DNA from: Candidatus Omnitrophota bacterium
GTDB lineage: Bacteria; Omnitrophota; Gorgyraeia; Gorgyraeales; Gorgyraeaceae
Assembly: GCA_018817035.1 (NCBI GenBank)
Contig: JAHIUV010000121.1
Span: 1-9,888, forward strand
Direction: 5' to 3'
Length of the DNA: 9,888 bases
The notes under the pieces are model-generated. The model searched no databases, was not told the DNA's origin, and saw nothing but the letters and a program-made list of their open reading frames with translations. Every line of letters begins with the position of its first letter. Position 1 is the stretch's first letter. Made by a program: the position numbers and the translations under genes. Below, in pieces: positions 1 through 6,216 of this stretch.

Positions 1-118
1 GTTTTCCCGTCCCATCAGGGCCTAAAAATAAATAACTGCCCCTTACCTGATCCTGCCCTATCAGGTTCTCAAGAGACCTTATCGCGATATCCTGCCCTAT
101 TATATCTTTGAATGACAT
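1..118 (-). CDS. holB: DNA polymerase III delta' subunit (clamp loader), 5' part only
   Basis: Delta' is a clamp-loader subunit that helps place the sliding clamp on DNA during replication. Only the first 39 codons are visible before the window edge. The ATG is at 116-118 and the peptide opens MSFKDIIGQD, followed by an Arg-containing helix, a hydrophobic strand (SYLFLG) and a Walker A motif GPDGTGK at residues 33-39. The 'F.dIiGQ...L.nli' opening followed by an early P-loop is typical of HolB and DnaX N-termini. The start lies inside the end of tmk (19-bp overlap), suggesting translational coupling, and tmk-holB is a common bacterial gene pair, which favours HolB over DnaX. No strong ribosome binding site is seen. 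The second half of the fragment repeats an 11-bp string (51-61 and 90-100), giving two IGQD motifs, probably by chance. Confidence 0.82.
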   Translation of the reverse strand, partial: MSFKDIIGQDIAIRSLENLIGQDQVRGSYLFLGPDGTGK

Positions 119-714
119 AATTTTAACACCACATCCCTGATCTTGCGCTGAGTTTCATCAAGATCTCCTACCGCGTGCATGATCTTTACGCGGCGCGGCT
201 CTTTCCGCGCTATATCCAAGTATCCTTTTCTTACAGCCTCGTGATATCGAAGCGGTCTCCTCTCTATCCTGTCCCTGTTTTTACCGGCGCGGCGTAATCC
301 TTTTTTGACGTCTATATCCAATAAAAAAGTGATGTCAGGCGATACGCCCAGCGTGGCGATCTTTCCTATTTTTTTTATTACATTCACGTCTATGCCTCCG
401 GCATAACCCTGGTAGGCAAGCGTAGCGTCCTGAAACCTGTCACAGACGACTATCTTTCTTTTTTTAAGCGCTGGCAGGATCTCTCGTTTTACTATCTCGG
501 CTCTCGCGGCCATGTATAAAAGCATTTCGCACGCGACATCCATGCCTTTATTGCCGGGATCCAATAGTATCCCGCGGATCTTCTCGCTTACAGCGGTTCC
601 GCCGGGTTCCCTGGTATAAAGCACCTTAAAGCCTTTTCTCCTTAAAAAATCACACAAGAGCCCGGAATGAGTACTTTTGCCGCTTCCCTCAGGCCCCTCA
701 AAAGTTATAAACAA
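100..714 (-). CDS. tmk: Thymidylate kinase (dTMP kinase)
   Basis: Tmk phosphorylates dTMP to dTDP with ATP in the cytosol, on the route to dTTP. From the chosen start the product is 204 aa, close to the family's usual length. Visible motifs are the P-loop GPEGSGKST (residues 7-15), the dTMP-site REPGGT (35-40), the DR motif (92-93, CDRFQDAT), AYQG (100-103), and an Arg-rich lid near 150-165 ending in DRIERR. The open frame extends upstream to a TTG at 748-750, but those 12 extra codons (reading QFCEVK...) are translated palindromic repeat. I chose the TTG at 712-714 because a strong Shine-Dalgarno (721-728) lies 6 nt upstream and because the family normally begins two or three residues before FITFEG. 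The gene follows cysS after about 60 bp and overlaps holB. Confidence 0.93.
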   Translation of the reverse strand: MFITFEGPEGSGKSTHSGLLCDFLRRKGFKVLYTREPGGTAVSEKIRGILLDPGNKGMDVACEMLLYMAARAEIVKREILPALKKRKIVVCDRFQDATLAYQGYAGGIDVNVIKKIGKIATLGVSPDITFLLDIDVKKGLRRAGKNRDRIERRPLRYHEAVRKGYLDIARKEPRRVKIMHAVGDLDETQRKIRDVVLKLCHSKI

Positions 715-720
715 TCTCTT

Positions 721-728
721 CCTCCTCC
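721..728 (-). promoter_or_regulatory. Shine-Dalgarno site deciding the tmk start
   Basis: On the minus strand this reads GGAGGAGG. Its last six bases (AGGAGG, 721-726) end 6 nt before the TTG at 712-714. This fixes the tmk start inside the longest open frame and leaves the adjacent palindrome (731-769) untranslated. Confidence 0.75.
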
Positions 729-730
729 GC

Positions 731-769
731 TTAACTTCACAAAACTGCAATGCACTGGTGTGAAGTTAA
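731..769. repeat. Palindromic repeat copy 1 (cysS-tmk junction)
   Basis: Arms 731-741 (ttaacttcaca) and 759-769 are perfect 11-bp reverse complements around a 17-nt loop. The 37-bp core is 732-768. The loop holds the family's invariant 11-mer tgcaatgcact (746-756). The element begins 7 bp downstream of the cysS stop codon and ends just before the tmk Shine-Dalgarno site. No T-run follows on the transcribed strand, so it does not look like an intrinsic terminator. Confidence 0.9.
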
Positions 770-775
770 CTATAT

Positions 776-2161
776 TTACTTAAATCGCCAAGCTGTCCCT
801 GACTTTCCGTCCTCCAATATGACGCCGGAGGCGTCCAGGTCTTTCCTTACGCCATCAGCCGCCTTAAAATCCTTTTCTTTTCTGGCCTTGTTTCTTTTTT
901 CTATCAAACTTTCTATTTCTTTTTTGGATATTTTAATGCCTTCAGGCCTTGCTTTTCTTTTCGCGAACAAACCAAGCACGCCGCCCAATTCCAACAACAG
1001 CTCTTTAGCGCGCGCCAACCCTTTGTCTAATTTATTGACATAAGTCACAAAATCGAATAATACCGCGAGCGCCTCAGCGGTATTAAAATCGTCGTCCATG
1101 ACTTCTTCAAATCTTCTACGAAACTCCCCTATGCCCTCCGCGGAAACATCCTTTGTTTCTATCTTATCAAGTTTATCCAATAAAATATAGAATCTCTCGG
1201 CCGCTTTCTTTGATCCCTCCATCCTGTCCCATGAAAAATCTACCGGCTTGGAATAATGCGTCTGCAGGAATAATATCTTAAGGGCATCCGCTGGATATTT
1301 ACTCAATACCTCTTCTACCGTGACAAAATTCCCGAGCGACTTGGCCATCTTTTCTTTATTGATTGTCAATAGCCCGTTATGCATCCAATAATGCGCGAAT
1401 TTCTTTCCGGCTCCTTCCGACTGCGCGGCCTCGTTTTCATGATGGGGAAATATAAGATCTATGCCCCCGCCGTGAATATCAAATTCGTCGCCAAGTATAT
1501 CCGAACTCATTACAGAACATTCTATGTGCCATCCGGGCCTGCCCGGACCCCACGGGCTATCCCAAAAAGGCTCGCCTTCCTTTGCTTTTTTCCACAATGA
1601 AAAATCAAGGGGGTCCTTTTTATTCTCACCGGGAGAGATCCTGGCGCCTGACTCCAGCATTTCAGGGCTCTGGTTTGATATCTTACCATAATTCCGGGCT
1701 TTCCTTACGTCAAAATATACGTCGCCTCCCGACTCATAAGCCGCTCCGCGCCGTATTAACTCCGCGATAAAAGCCTTCATTTTTTCAATATACTCGGTAG
1801 CCTTGGGTTCTTTATCAGGCCTCTTGATGCCTAACGCATCCATGTATTTATGGTAACTTTTCAGGTATTTATCCGAGACTTTTTTTACCGCGTCCTTCAG
1901 ATCATCCCCTATAAATTCCTTCTTTGCTTTGTCTATTATTTTATCGTCGATATCTGTAACATTCCTGACAAAAGTCACCTTGTATTTTTTATATTCAAGA
2001 TAACGCTTTATGACGTCAAACGCGTACGCGCTCCGCACATGCCCGATATGCGGATCATCATAGACCGTAGGCCCGCAGACATACATACCGACCTTTCCTT
2101 TCCTGATCGGTTCAAAATCTACTTTCTTCCTGGCAATAGTATTGTATATTTTAATGCCCAT
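776..2161 (-). CDS. cysS: Cysteinyl-tRNA synthetase
   Basis: This class I aminoacyl-tRNA synthetase charges tRNA-Cys with cysteine in the cytosol. It is 461 aa, the same length as the E. coli enzyme. The catalytic core shows the HIGH motif (residues 38-41, in GPTVYDDPHIGH) and a KMSKS-type loop reading KMAKS (271-275). The four zinc ligands that select cysteine are in the expected places: C29, C215 (WHIECS), H240 and E244 (PHHENE). The helical anticodon-binding region follows, ending GTAWRFK. The ATG at 2159-2161 has no well-spaced Shine-Dalgarno. The nearest purine run (GAGAGG, at the edge of a palindromic repeat) is about 15 nt away. The gene lies between ispF and tmk, with repeats at both junctions. 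Identification is secure. The Ala in KMAKS is a minor variant. Confidence 0.98.
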   Translation of the reverse strand: MGIKIYNTIARKKVDFEPIRKGKVGMYVCGPTVYDDPHIGHVRSAYAFDVIKRYLEYKKYKVTFVRNVTDIDDKIIDKAKKEFIGDDLKDAVKKVSDKYLKSYHKYMDALGIKRPDKEPKATEYIEKMKAFIAELIRRGAAYESGGDVYFDVRKARNYGKISNQSPEMLESGARISPGENKKDPLDFSLWKKAKEGEPFWDSPWGPGRPGWHIECSVMSSDILGDEFDIHGGGIDLIFPHHENEAAQSEGAGKKFAHYWMHNGLLTINKEKMAKSLGNFVTVEEVLSKYPADALKILFLQTHYSKPVDFSWDRMEGSKKAAERFYILLDKLDKIETKDVSAEGIGEFRRRFEEVMDDDFNTAEALAVLFDFVTYVNKLDKGLARAKELLLELGGVLGLFAKRKARPEGIKISKKEIESLIEKRNKARKEKDFKAADGVRKDLDASGVILEDGKSGTAWRFK

Positions 2162-2178
2162 AATATAGTATAAGTACC

Positions 2179-2225
2179 TCTCTTAACTTCACAAAACTGC
2201 AATGCACTGTTGTGAAGTTAAGAGA
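2179..2225. repeat. Palindromic repeat copy 2 (ispF-cysS junction), longest stem
   Basis: Arms 2179-2194 and 2210-2225 are perfect 16-bp reverse complements around a 15-nt loop. The 37-bp core is 2184-2220. The loop carries the invariant 11-mer at 2198-2208. The element supplies the ispF stop codon (TAA, 2218-2220) and part of the preceding codons. Its other edge forms the only purine run upstream of cysS. No T-run follows on the minus strand. Confidence 0.93.
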
Positions 2226-2688
2226 CAAGCGTTGCCACCGCGTAGGCTGCTACGGCCTCGCTTCTGCCTAAAGCCCCGACGCCTTCCTGCGTGGTAGCCT
2301 TTACGTTTACATTCGCTTTATTTATACCTAAAGCGTCCGCCACGCGCGCTTTCATCTCTTCTTTGAAAGGCGCTATCTTTGGTTCTTCTAAAATAATAAC
2401 AGAATCAATATAATCCACCTTGAAACCTTTTTCCTTTATCATGTCATTGACCATTTTAAGAAGCTCGGCACTGGCTATGCCGGCATATCTATCATCATTC
2501 ACAGGAAACTGATGTCCGATATCATCCATGCCGGCGGCCCCAAGTATAGCGTCACAGACAGCGTGCATAAGCGCATCGCCGTCTGAATGCCCCTCAAGAC
2601 CTTTTATATGCGGTATATCAACGCCTCCGAGTATAAGCGATCTTCCTTCAACAAACCTATGTATATCATAACCTATTCCCACGCGCAT
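2218..2688 (-). CDS. ispF: 2-C-methyl-D-erythritol 2,4-cyclodiphosphate synthase
   Basis: IspF cyclises CDP-methylerythritol 2-phosphate to MEcPP with release of CMP, a middle step of the MEP isoprenoid pathway. The 156-aa product matches the family length. The signature opening RVGIGYDIHRF gives metal ligands D8 and H10. GLEGHSDGDALMHAVCDAILGAAG provides the third ligand H42, followed by DIGHQFP. The C-terminal ATTQEGVGALGRSEAVAAYAV block is the usual nucleotide-site and trimer region. The ATG at 2686-2688 has a GCGGAGA Shine-Dalgarno about 6 nt upstream. The gene follows ispD across a repeat-filled gap of 166 bp, and the enzymes act two steps apart (IspE between them is not in the window). 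The last codons and stop lie in palindromic repeat copy 2, so the C-terminal Ser is probably repeat-derived. Confidence 0.98.
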   Translation of the reverse strand: MRVGIGYDIHRFVEGRSLILGGVDIPHIKGLEGHSDGDALMHAVCDAILGAAGMDDIGHQFPVNDDRYAGIASAELLKMVNDMIKEKGFKVDYIDSVIILEEPKIAPFKEEMKARVADALGINKANVNVKATTQEGVGALGRSEAVAAYAVATLVS

Positions 2689-2707
2689 ATTATTCTCCGC
2701 TTCCCCT

Positions 2708-2744
2708 TAATTTCACAAAATTGCATCGTTAAAGTGTGAAGCTG
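2708..2744. repeat. Degenerate palindromic repeat copy 5 (upstream of ispF)
   Basis: This segment aligns without gaps over 37 bp to the core of copies 1, 2 and 4, with about 12 mismatches. The left half (taatttcacaaaattgca) is well kept, while the loop's right side and the end of the right arm have decayed. It lies upstream of ispF and, with copy 3, brackets the inverted-repeat module at 2763-2847. Confidence 0.6.
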
Positions 2745-2762
2745 CAAGTAAAAAGCCTCAGC

Positions 2763-2847
2763 TTCAGTTCTCGACTCCTTAAGTTTATCCCAAGCGAAGT
2801 CAAGGGACTCGAACAATATTCTTCGAGCGAGTGCAACGAGTCGAGAA
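2763..2847. repeat. Second inverted-repeat module, copy A (ispD-ispF gap)
   Basis: The outer arms ttctcgactc (2768-2777) and gagtcgagaa (2838-2847) are perfect 10-bp reverse complements. Nested inside are ctcgaa (2808-2813) and ttcgag (2822-2827) around an AATATT-centred 8-nt loop. The same pieces recur at 8157-8270: gttctcgactc, ctcgaacaatatt, and a 20-base string crossing into the adjacent palindrome (2840-2859 and 8263-8282). An open frame passes through it (2673-2873) but reads only repeat sequence, so no gene is called. Confidence 0.75.
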
Positions 2848-2849
2848 GA

Positions 2850-2886
2850 TAACTTCACATTAGTGCATTGCATGAATGTGAAGTTA
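2850..2886. repeat. Palindromic repeat copy 3 (ispD 3' end), inverted orientation
   Basis: Arms 2850-2861 (taacttcacatt) and 2875-2886 are perfect 12-bp reverse complements around a 13-nt loop. The invariant loop 11-mer appears as its reverse complement (agtgcattgca, 2862-2872), so this copy is flipped relative to copies 1, 2 and 4. It contains the ispD stop codon (TGA, 2855-2857) and encodes about the last ten residues of IspD. The two innermost arm pairs differ from other copies but still pair. Confidence 0.9.
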
Positions 2887-3553
2887 AGATCTTAGCCAGT
2901 TCCAGATCCTCTTGTGTCGTTATTTTTATATTGCCGTAAGAGCCCATGACAAGTTTTGGCTTTATGCCCAAGCGCTCGACCAACATGGAATCATCTGTTA
3001 TCCCTGCGCTTTTGCGTCCTATTTTTTTATACGCTCTCTCCAACAGATCCCGCCTGAACGCCTGAGGCGTCTGCGCTTCCCAATAATCTCTCCTGTCAGG
3101 TGTATACTTAACGCGGCCATTCTTTTCCGCGCATTTCAATGTAGGTTTTACAGGCACCGCGACAACTCCGGCGCCGAAACGTTTTGCCGCGCCAAGGGAT
3201 CTTTTTATCATGTCCTCGGTAACAAAAGGCCTGATGCCATCATGAACCACTACATAATCTATTCCCGCCGAAACTTCGCGCAGGGCATTGCGGACAGAAT
3301 CTATTCTTTCTCTGCCGCCTATTATAACCTTCGTCTTCTTAATGTTGAATCTGTCGATTATATTGCGCTCGAGAAATTTTACTTTCTCTCTGTCTGCCGC
3401 GACAATCACTTCATCTATCAGGTTACTACGAGAAAGTCTGAGCAGAGTATAGGCTAGTATTGGTTTACCTAAAAGCTCAATATAGGGTTTATCTATTTTT
3501 GATTTTATTCTCCTGCCTTTACCTGCGGCAGGAATAATAGCTGAGACTCTCAT
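2855..3553 (-). CDS. ispD: 2-C-methyl-D-erythritol 4-phosphate cytidylyltransferase
   Basis: IspD joins MEP and CTP to give CDP-methylerythritol and pyrophosphate in the MEP pathway. The 232-aa product has the nucleotidyltransferase opening IIPAAGKGRRI with K22 in DKPY. Equivalents of known active-site residues are D105 and R108 (VHDGIRP), T138 (VKPTLK), R154 (TPDRRDYWEAQTPQ) and K210 (GNIKITTQEDL). One oddity is Pro137 where many family members have Asp before that Thr. Residues 223-232 (LTSHSCNALM) and the TGA stop are encoded by palindromic repeat copy 3, so the C-terminus was probably rewritten by its insertion. The catalytic core is intact. The ATG at 3551-3553 follows the PIN-TRAM stop by 9 bp without a clear Shine-Dalgarno, which suggests translational coupling. 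Confidence 0.97.
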   Translation of the reverse strand: MRVSAIIPAAGKGRRIKSKIDKPYIELLGKPILAYTLLRLSRSNLIDEVIVAADREKVKFLERNIIDRFNIKKTKVIIGGRERIDSVRNALREVSAGIDYVVVHDGIRPFVTEDMIKRSLGAAKRFGAGVVAVPVKPTLKCAEKNGRVKYTPDRRDYWEAQTPQAFRRDLLERAYKKIGRKSAGITDDSMLVERLGIKPKLVMGSYGNIKITTQEDLELAKILTSHSCNALM

Positions 3554-3562
3554 TGTAACTTT

Positions 3563-4579
3563 TTATCGTTTATTATTCTTTAAGCCTTCCGGTAGTTTTC
3601 CAAATATCATCCTGCCGGCGGCTGTCTGAAGCACGCTTCCAACTATCACGTGCACATTCTGGCCTATTGACCGTCTGCCGTTATCCACAACTACCATGGT
3701 CCCGTCCTCAAGATAACCGACTCCCTGATTATATTCTTTGCCTTCCTTGATCAGCCTTATCTCAAGCGCCTCACCGGGCAGGACAACCGGCCTCAACGCG
3801 TTCGCAAGCTCATTGACATTAAGGACGCTAACACCTTGTATTTCCGCGATCTTGTTAAGGTTATAGTCGTTCGTAAAAACCTTTGCCCCGAGGACCTTGG
3901 CCAGCTTGATGATTTTGGCGTCTACTTCTTTTATATCGTTAAAATCCTCATTATGTATTTTTATGTCTATATTCGTATTTTTTTGAAGTTTGGCCAAAAT
4001 ATCCATGCCCCTCCTGCCGCGCGCTCTCTTAAGCGAATCGCTCGAATCCGCTACCTGCTGCAGCTCTTTCAGCACAAAGCGCGGCACAACGAATTTACCC
4101 TCAAGGAACTTCACGTTACATATATCAGCTATACGGCCGTCTATAATAACGCTGGTATCCAAGATCATCAGATCGTCCTTCTGGCCTTGCCTTGAAAACT
4201 TAACATACGGTACGATAATATTAAATTCGTCCTTCCCGCGCACGGCGATCACCATTCCAAGATAACAGAATATGAGGGTAAGCACGACCCTCAGCGAATA
4301 AAGAAGCGTCGGGTCTAATTTTAAAAGTGACAATGTGTCTGATACAAGTTTCGCCATTATGAGTCCGAATATGAGCCCGAATACTGCCGAGGAAAGCCCT
4401 CTTACGGAAACTTTTCTCATCATAAACTCGAATATTATTATCGCTACCGCCGCGATAAATCCTATCGCCGCTCCGATAATACCAAAGTCGAGCTCTCCTG
4501 CCTGGACGAACGAACCGATCTGAAAACCTAAAATAATACTAAGCAACAGAAAAAAAACGCGAATAAATATTAGTGTCAC
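3563..4579 (-). CDS. Membrane PIN-TRAM domain protein (YacL type)
   Basis: This is a 338-aa integral membrane protein with a cytoplasmic PIN nuclease-like domain and a TRAM nucleic-acid-binding domain. Four hydrophobic helices are visible at about residues 3-22, 33-54, 62-83 and 92-113. The PIN domain begins at MILDTSVIIDGR and keeps the acidic cluster D141, D147, E172, D220 and D238 (TNDYN). Residues about 265-330 form the TRAM-like beta domain (LPGEALEIRLIKEG ... GQNVHVIVGSVLQTAAGRMIFGK). The protein resembles Bacillus YacL, which also lies directly upstream of ispD. The in vivo substrate of this family is poorly defined, and a role in RNA cleavage is inferred from the PIN fold. The start is GTG (4577-4579), chosen for the GGAGG Shine-Dalgarno at 4585-4589 with 5-nt spacing. 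Confidence 0.92.
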   Translation of the reverse strand: MTLIFIRVFFLLLSIILGFQIGSFVQAGELDFGIIGAAIGFIAAVAIIIFEFMMRKVSVRGLSSAVFGLIFGLIMAKLVSDTLSLLKLDPTLLYSLRVVLTLIFCYLGMVIAVRGKDEFNIIVPYVKFSRQGQKDDLMILDTSVIIDGRIADICNVKFLEGKFVVPRFVLKELQQVADSSDSLKRARGRRGMDILAKLQKNTNIDIKIHNEDFNDIKEVDAKIIKLAKVLGAKVFTNDYNLNKIAEIQGVSVLNVNELANALRPVVLPGEALEIRLIKEGKEYNQGVGYLEDGTMVVVDNGRRSIGQNVHVIVGSVLQTAAGRMIFGKLPEGLKNNKR

Positions 4580-4584
4580 AAAAA

Positions 4585-4589
4585 CCTCC
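4585..4589 (-). promoter_or_regulatory. Shine-Dalgarno site for the PIN-TRAM gene
   Basis: On the minus strand this reads GGAGG (within CCGGAGG), with 5 nt of T between it and the GTG start at 4577-4579. It supports a non-ATG start. The rest of the 56-bp gap to mlaD holds only a weak 5-bp inverted repeat (ggcaa 4600-4604, ttgcc 4620-4624) with no T-run. Confidence 0.7.
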
Positions 4590-4635
4590 GGAATAGTATG
4601 GCAACCCTCTTACCTCTGATTGCCGCGGTTATTGG

Positions 4636-5358
4636 TTACTTCTTTACCCTGCTCTCCTTTGGCCTATACAGCAGCTTCCACGGATGAGCTTTTATGTCCA
4701 GGACCAATTCGTCGATATGCTCATACAATCGTGCGTCCGACATAAACCTGCCCATAGTACCATCGCCATCCTTTGCCTGCGCCATAAAATCCACCATGCC
4801 TTTACTTAACGATTCAAGGTTAGCGGCTGTATTTTTTATGGAGAGCCTAAATTCTTCATCACCCAGCAAACTATCCATGGATTCTATCGCTTTTTCTATC
4901 TTAGCGAATATCGCTTTTGTCTCTCTCGCCAGTTCCTCCGTGGATACCGGATCCTGGCCTCTAAGAGTATCTCCTTTTTTCAAAAGCCTGGCCTCTCTTG
5001 TGCCTGGAACTATCTCAAGATATTTTTCACCTAATAAGCCGAGGGTATTTATCGCGGCCTTAGCGTCCTCATTTATCCAGGTATCCCGCGCCACCCACGC
5101 TAAAAGCCTTACCAGAGGCTTATTTTCCTTCTCATCGAAATAAACCTCTATATTCTGGACCTCGCCTACTTCCACTCCGGCATATCTTACCGGCGCTCCC
5201 ACGTTTATGCCATTGGCAAAATTAAAGACTATATTAAGCGAATAGCCGCGCTTAACGCTGTAAAAATTCCCTACGGAAAATATTATCACAGACAGGATAA
5301 CGATCCCGATAAAAATAAATATGCCGACCTTTAACTCAAAACTGGATTTAATAAACAT
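4636..5358 (-). CDS. mlaD: MCE-domain lipid-binding protein of the Mla ABC transporter
   Basis: MlaD-type proteins form a hexameric ring on the periplasmic face of the inner membrane and pass phospholipids between the MlaFE transporter and partner proteins. This 240-aa product has one N-terminal membrane helix (about residues 11-30, GIFIFIGIVILSVIIFSVG) and an MCE domain at about 38-117 (FANGINVGAPVRYAGVEVGEVQ ... TLGLLGEKYLEIVPG). A helical tail follows (about 138-200), possibly coiled coil. It ends in HPWKLLYRPKE, a sequence I recall from the C-termini of related MCE proteins. The tail looks too short to span the periplasm by itself. The ATG at 5356-5358 has an AAGGAGG Shine-Dalgarno 6 nt upstream. 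It is the last gene of the mlaE-mlaF-mlaD set. No mlaA, mlaB or mlaC gene is in the window. Confidence 0.93.
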   Translation of the reverse strand: MFIKSSFELKVGIFIFIGIVILSVIIFSVGNFYSVKRGYSLNIVFNFANGINVGAPVRYAGVEVGEVQNIEVYFDEKENKPLVRLLAWVARDTWINEDAKAAINTLGLLGEKYLEIVPGTREARLLKKGDTLRGQDPVSTEELARETKAIFAKIEKAIESMDSLLGDEEFRLSIKNTAANLESLSKGMVDFMAQAKDGDGTMGRFMSDARLYEHIDELVLDIKAHPWKLLYRPKESRVKK

Positions 5359-5429
5359 CTCACGCCTCCTTGGTATAATTGCAAAATGTAGGCAAAAATA
5401 AAAATAGCTATTTAAAATATATCTTTTAG

Positions 5430-5452
5430 CTTAAAGCTTATAACTTAAAGCT
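5430..5452. repeat. Short direct repeat in the mlaF-mlaD gap
   Basis: The 9-mer cttaaagct occurs at 5430-5438 and 5444-5452, giving a 14-bp period, in an A/T-rich 97-bp gap. The unit is partly palindromic (agctt...aagct), so weak hairpins are possible. I see no convincing promoter in the gap. Its far end carries the mlaD Shine-Dalgarno. Confidence 0.5.
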
Positions 5453-5455
5453 GGT

Positions 5456-6205
5456 TTACTTCCCTTCTGTTATCGGCCCCTTGGCGGCTCCGGTTATAAA
5501 CTGTTTTACCAGCGGATCTTTGGTATTTCTTATCTCGTCAGGAGTTCCCACTTCTATTATACTGCCATTATAAAGCATCGCTATCCTGGTAGCTACTTTA
5601 TAAGCGCTGGTCATATCGTGCGTAACGACCACAGAAGTCATTTTAAGCTTATGGTTCAGGTCTATGATCATATCGTTTATCGCGTCGGCCATTATAGGAT
5701 CAAGTCCCGTAGTAGGCTCATCATACAGGATTATCTTGGGATCATCGCATATGGCCCTTGCCAGGCCCACTCTTTTCTTCATGCCTCCGCTTAACTCCGA
5801 CGGCATAAGATTTTCTATGCCCTCCAGACCGACCATCTTAAGCGATTTAGCGACCTTTTCTTTTATAAGGACTTCTTTTATGTCCGTATGTTCCAGCAAG
5901 GCAAATCCGACATTTTCATAGACCGTCATCGAGTCAAAGAGCGCGGCGCCCTGAAAGAGCATACTAAAGCTCAACCTGATAGCATCCAGTTCTTTTGCTT
6001 CTATCTTAGTGATATCAGTGTCATCGATTATTACCTGGCCGAAATCAGGCGTAAGCAGGCCTATCATATGCTTCAAAAGCACACTCTTGCCGCAGCCTGA
6101 ACGTCCTATTATAACCATGACCTCTCCGGAATTAACATTGAGATTCAGGTTATCTAAGACCTTGTTATCTCCGAATGATTTTGATAAGTTTATTATTTCT
6201 ATCAT
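5456..6205 (-). CDS. mlaF: ATPase subunit of the Mla-type lipid ABC transporter
   Basis: This cytoplasmic ATP-binding subunit powers phospholipid movement through the MlaE permease. The 249-aa protein is a complete single ABC domain: Walker A GRSGCGKS (34-41), Q-loop Q85 (MLFQGAALFDSMTV), signature LSGGMKKR (138-145), Walker B with catalytic E163 (IILYDEP), D-loop (GLDP, 167-170) and switch H196 (VVTHD). The FQGAALFDSMTV and SGGMKKRVGLARA stretches are typical of the MlaF/Mkl branch rather than of importers. A tail of about 25 residues follows (KQFITGAAKGPI). The ATG at 6203-6205 lies 11 bp after the mlaE stop with no clear Shine-Dalgarno, so translation is probably coupled to mlaE. The downstream gap to mlaD (97 bp) is the largest inside the transporter block. 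Confidence 0.96.
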   Translation of the reverse strand: MIEIINLSKSFGDNKVLDNLNLNVNSGEVMVIIGRSGCGKSVLLKHMIGLLTPDFGQVIIDDTDITKIEAKELDAIRLSFSMLFQGAALFDSMTVYENVGFALLEHTDIKEVLIKEKVAKSLKMVGLEGIENLMPSELSGGMKKRVGLARAICDDPKIILYDEPTTGLDPIMADAINDMIIDLNHKLKMTSVVVTHDMTSAYKVATRIAMLYNGSIIEVGTPDEIRNTKDPLVKQFITGAAKGPITEGK

Positions 6206-6216
6206 AATTTTTCAAC

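Noticed and set aside
51..100. 11-bp direct repeat within the holB start
   Set aside because: It lies within coding sequence and yields a plausible protein. Two copies of a short string coding for GQD are likely chance.
731..769. Palindrome as a rho-independent terminator after cysS
   Set aside because: The stem is A/T-rich with a long loop and no T-run follows on the transcribed strand. The same hairpin recurs at other gene ends inside a compact co-directional cluster.
2673..2873. 66-aa minus-strand open frame between ispD and ispF
   Set aside because: It consists almost entirely of the palindrome and inverted-repeat modules, overlaps both genes slightly, and has no family resemblance. It reads open only because the repeats lack stops in this frame.
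2912..3457. 181-aa plus-strand open frame opposite ispD
   Set aside because: It is antisense to conserved IspD motifs, with Cys/Arg/Phe-rich composition typical of a shadow frame.
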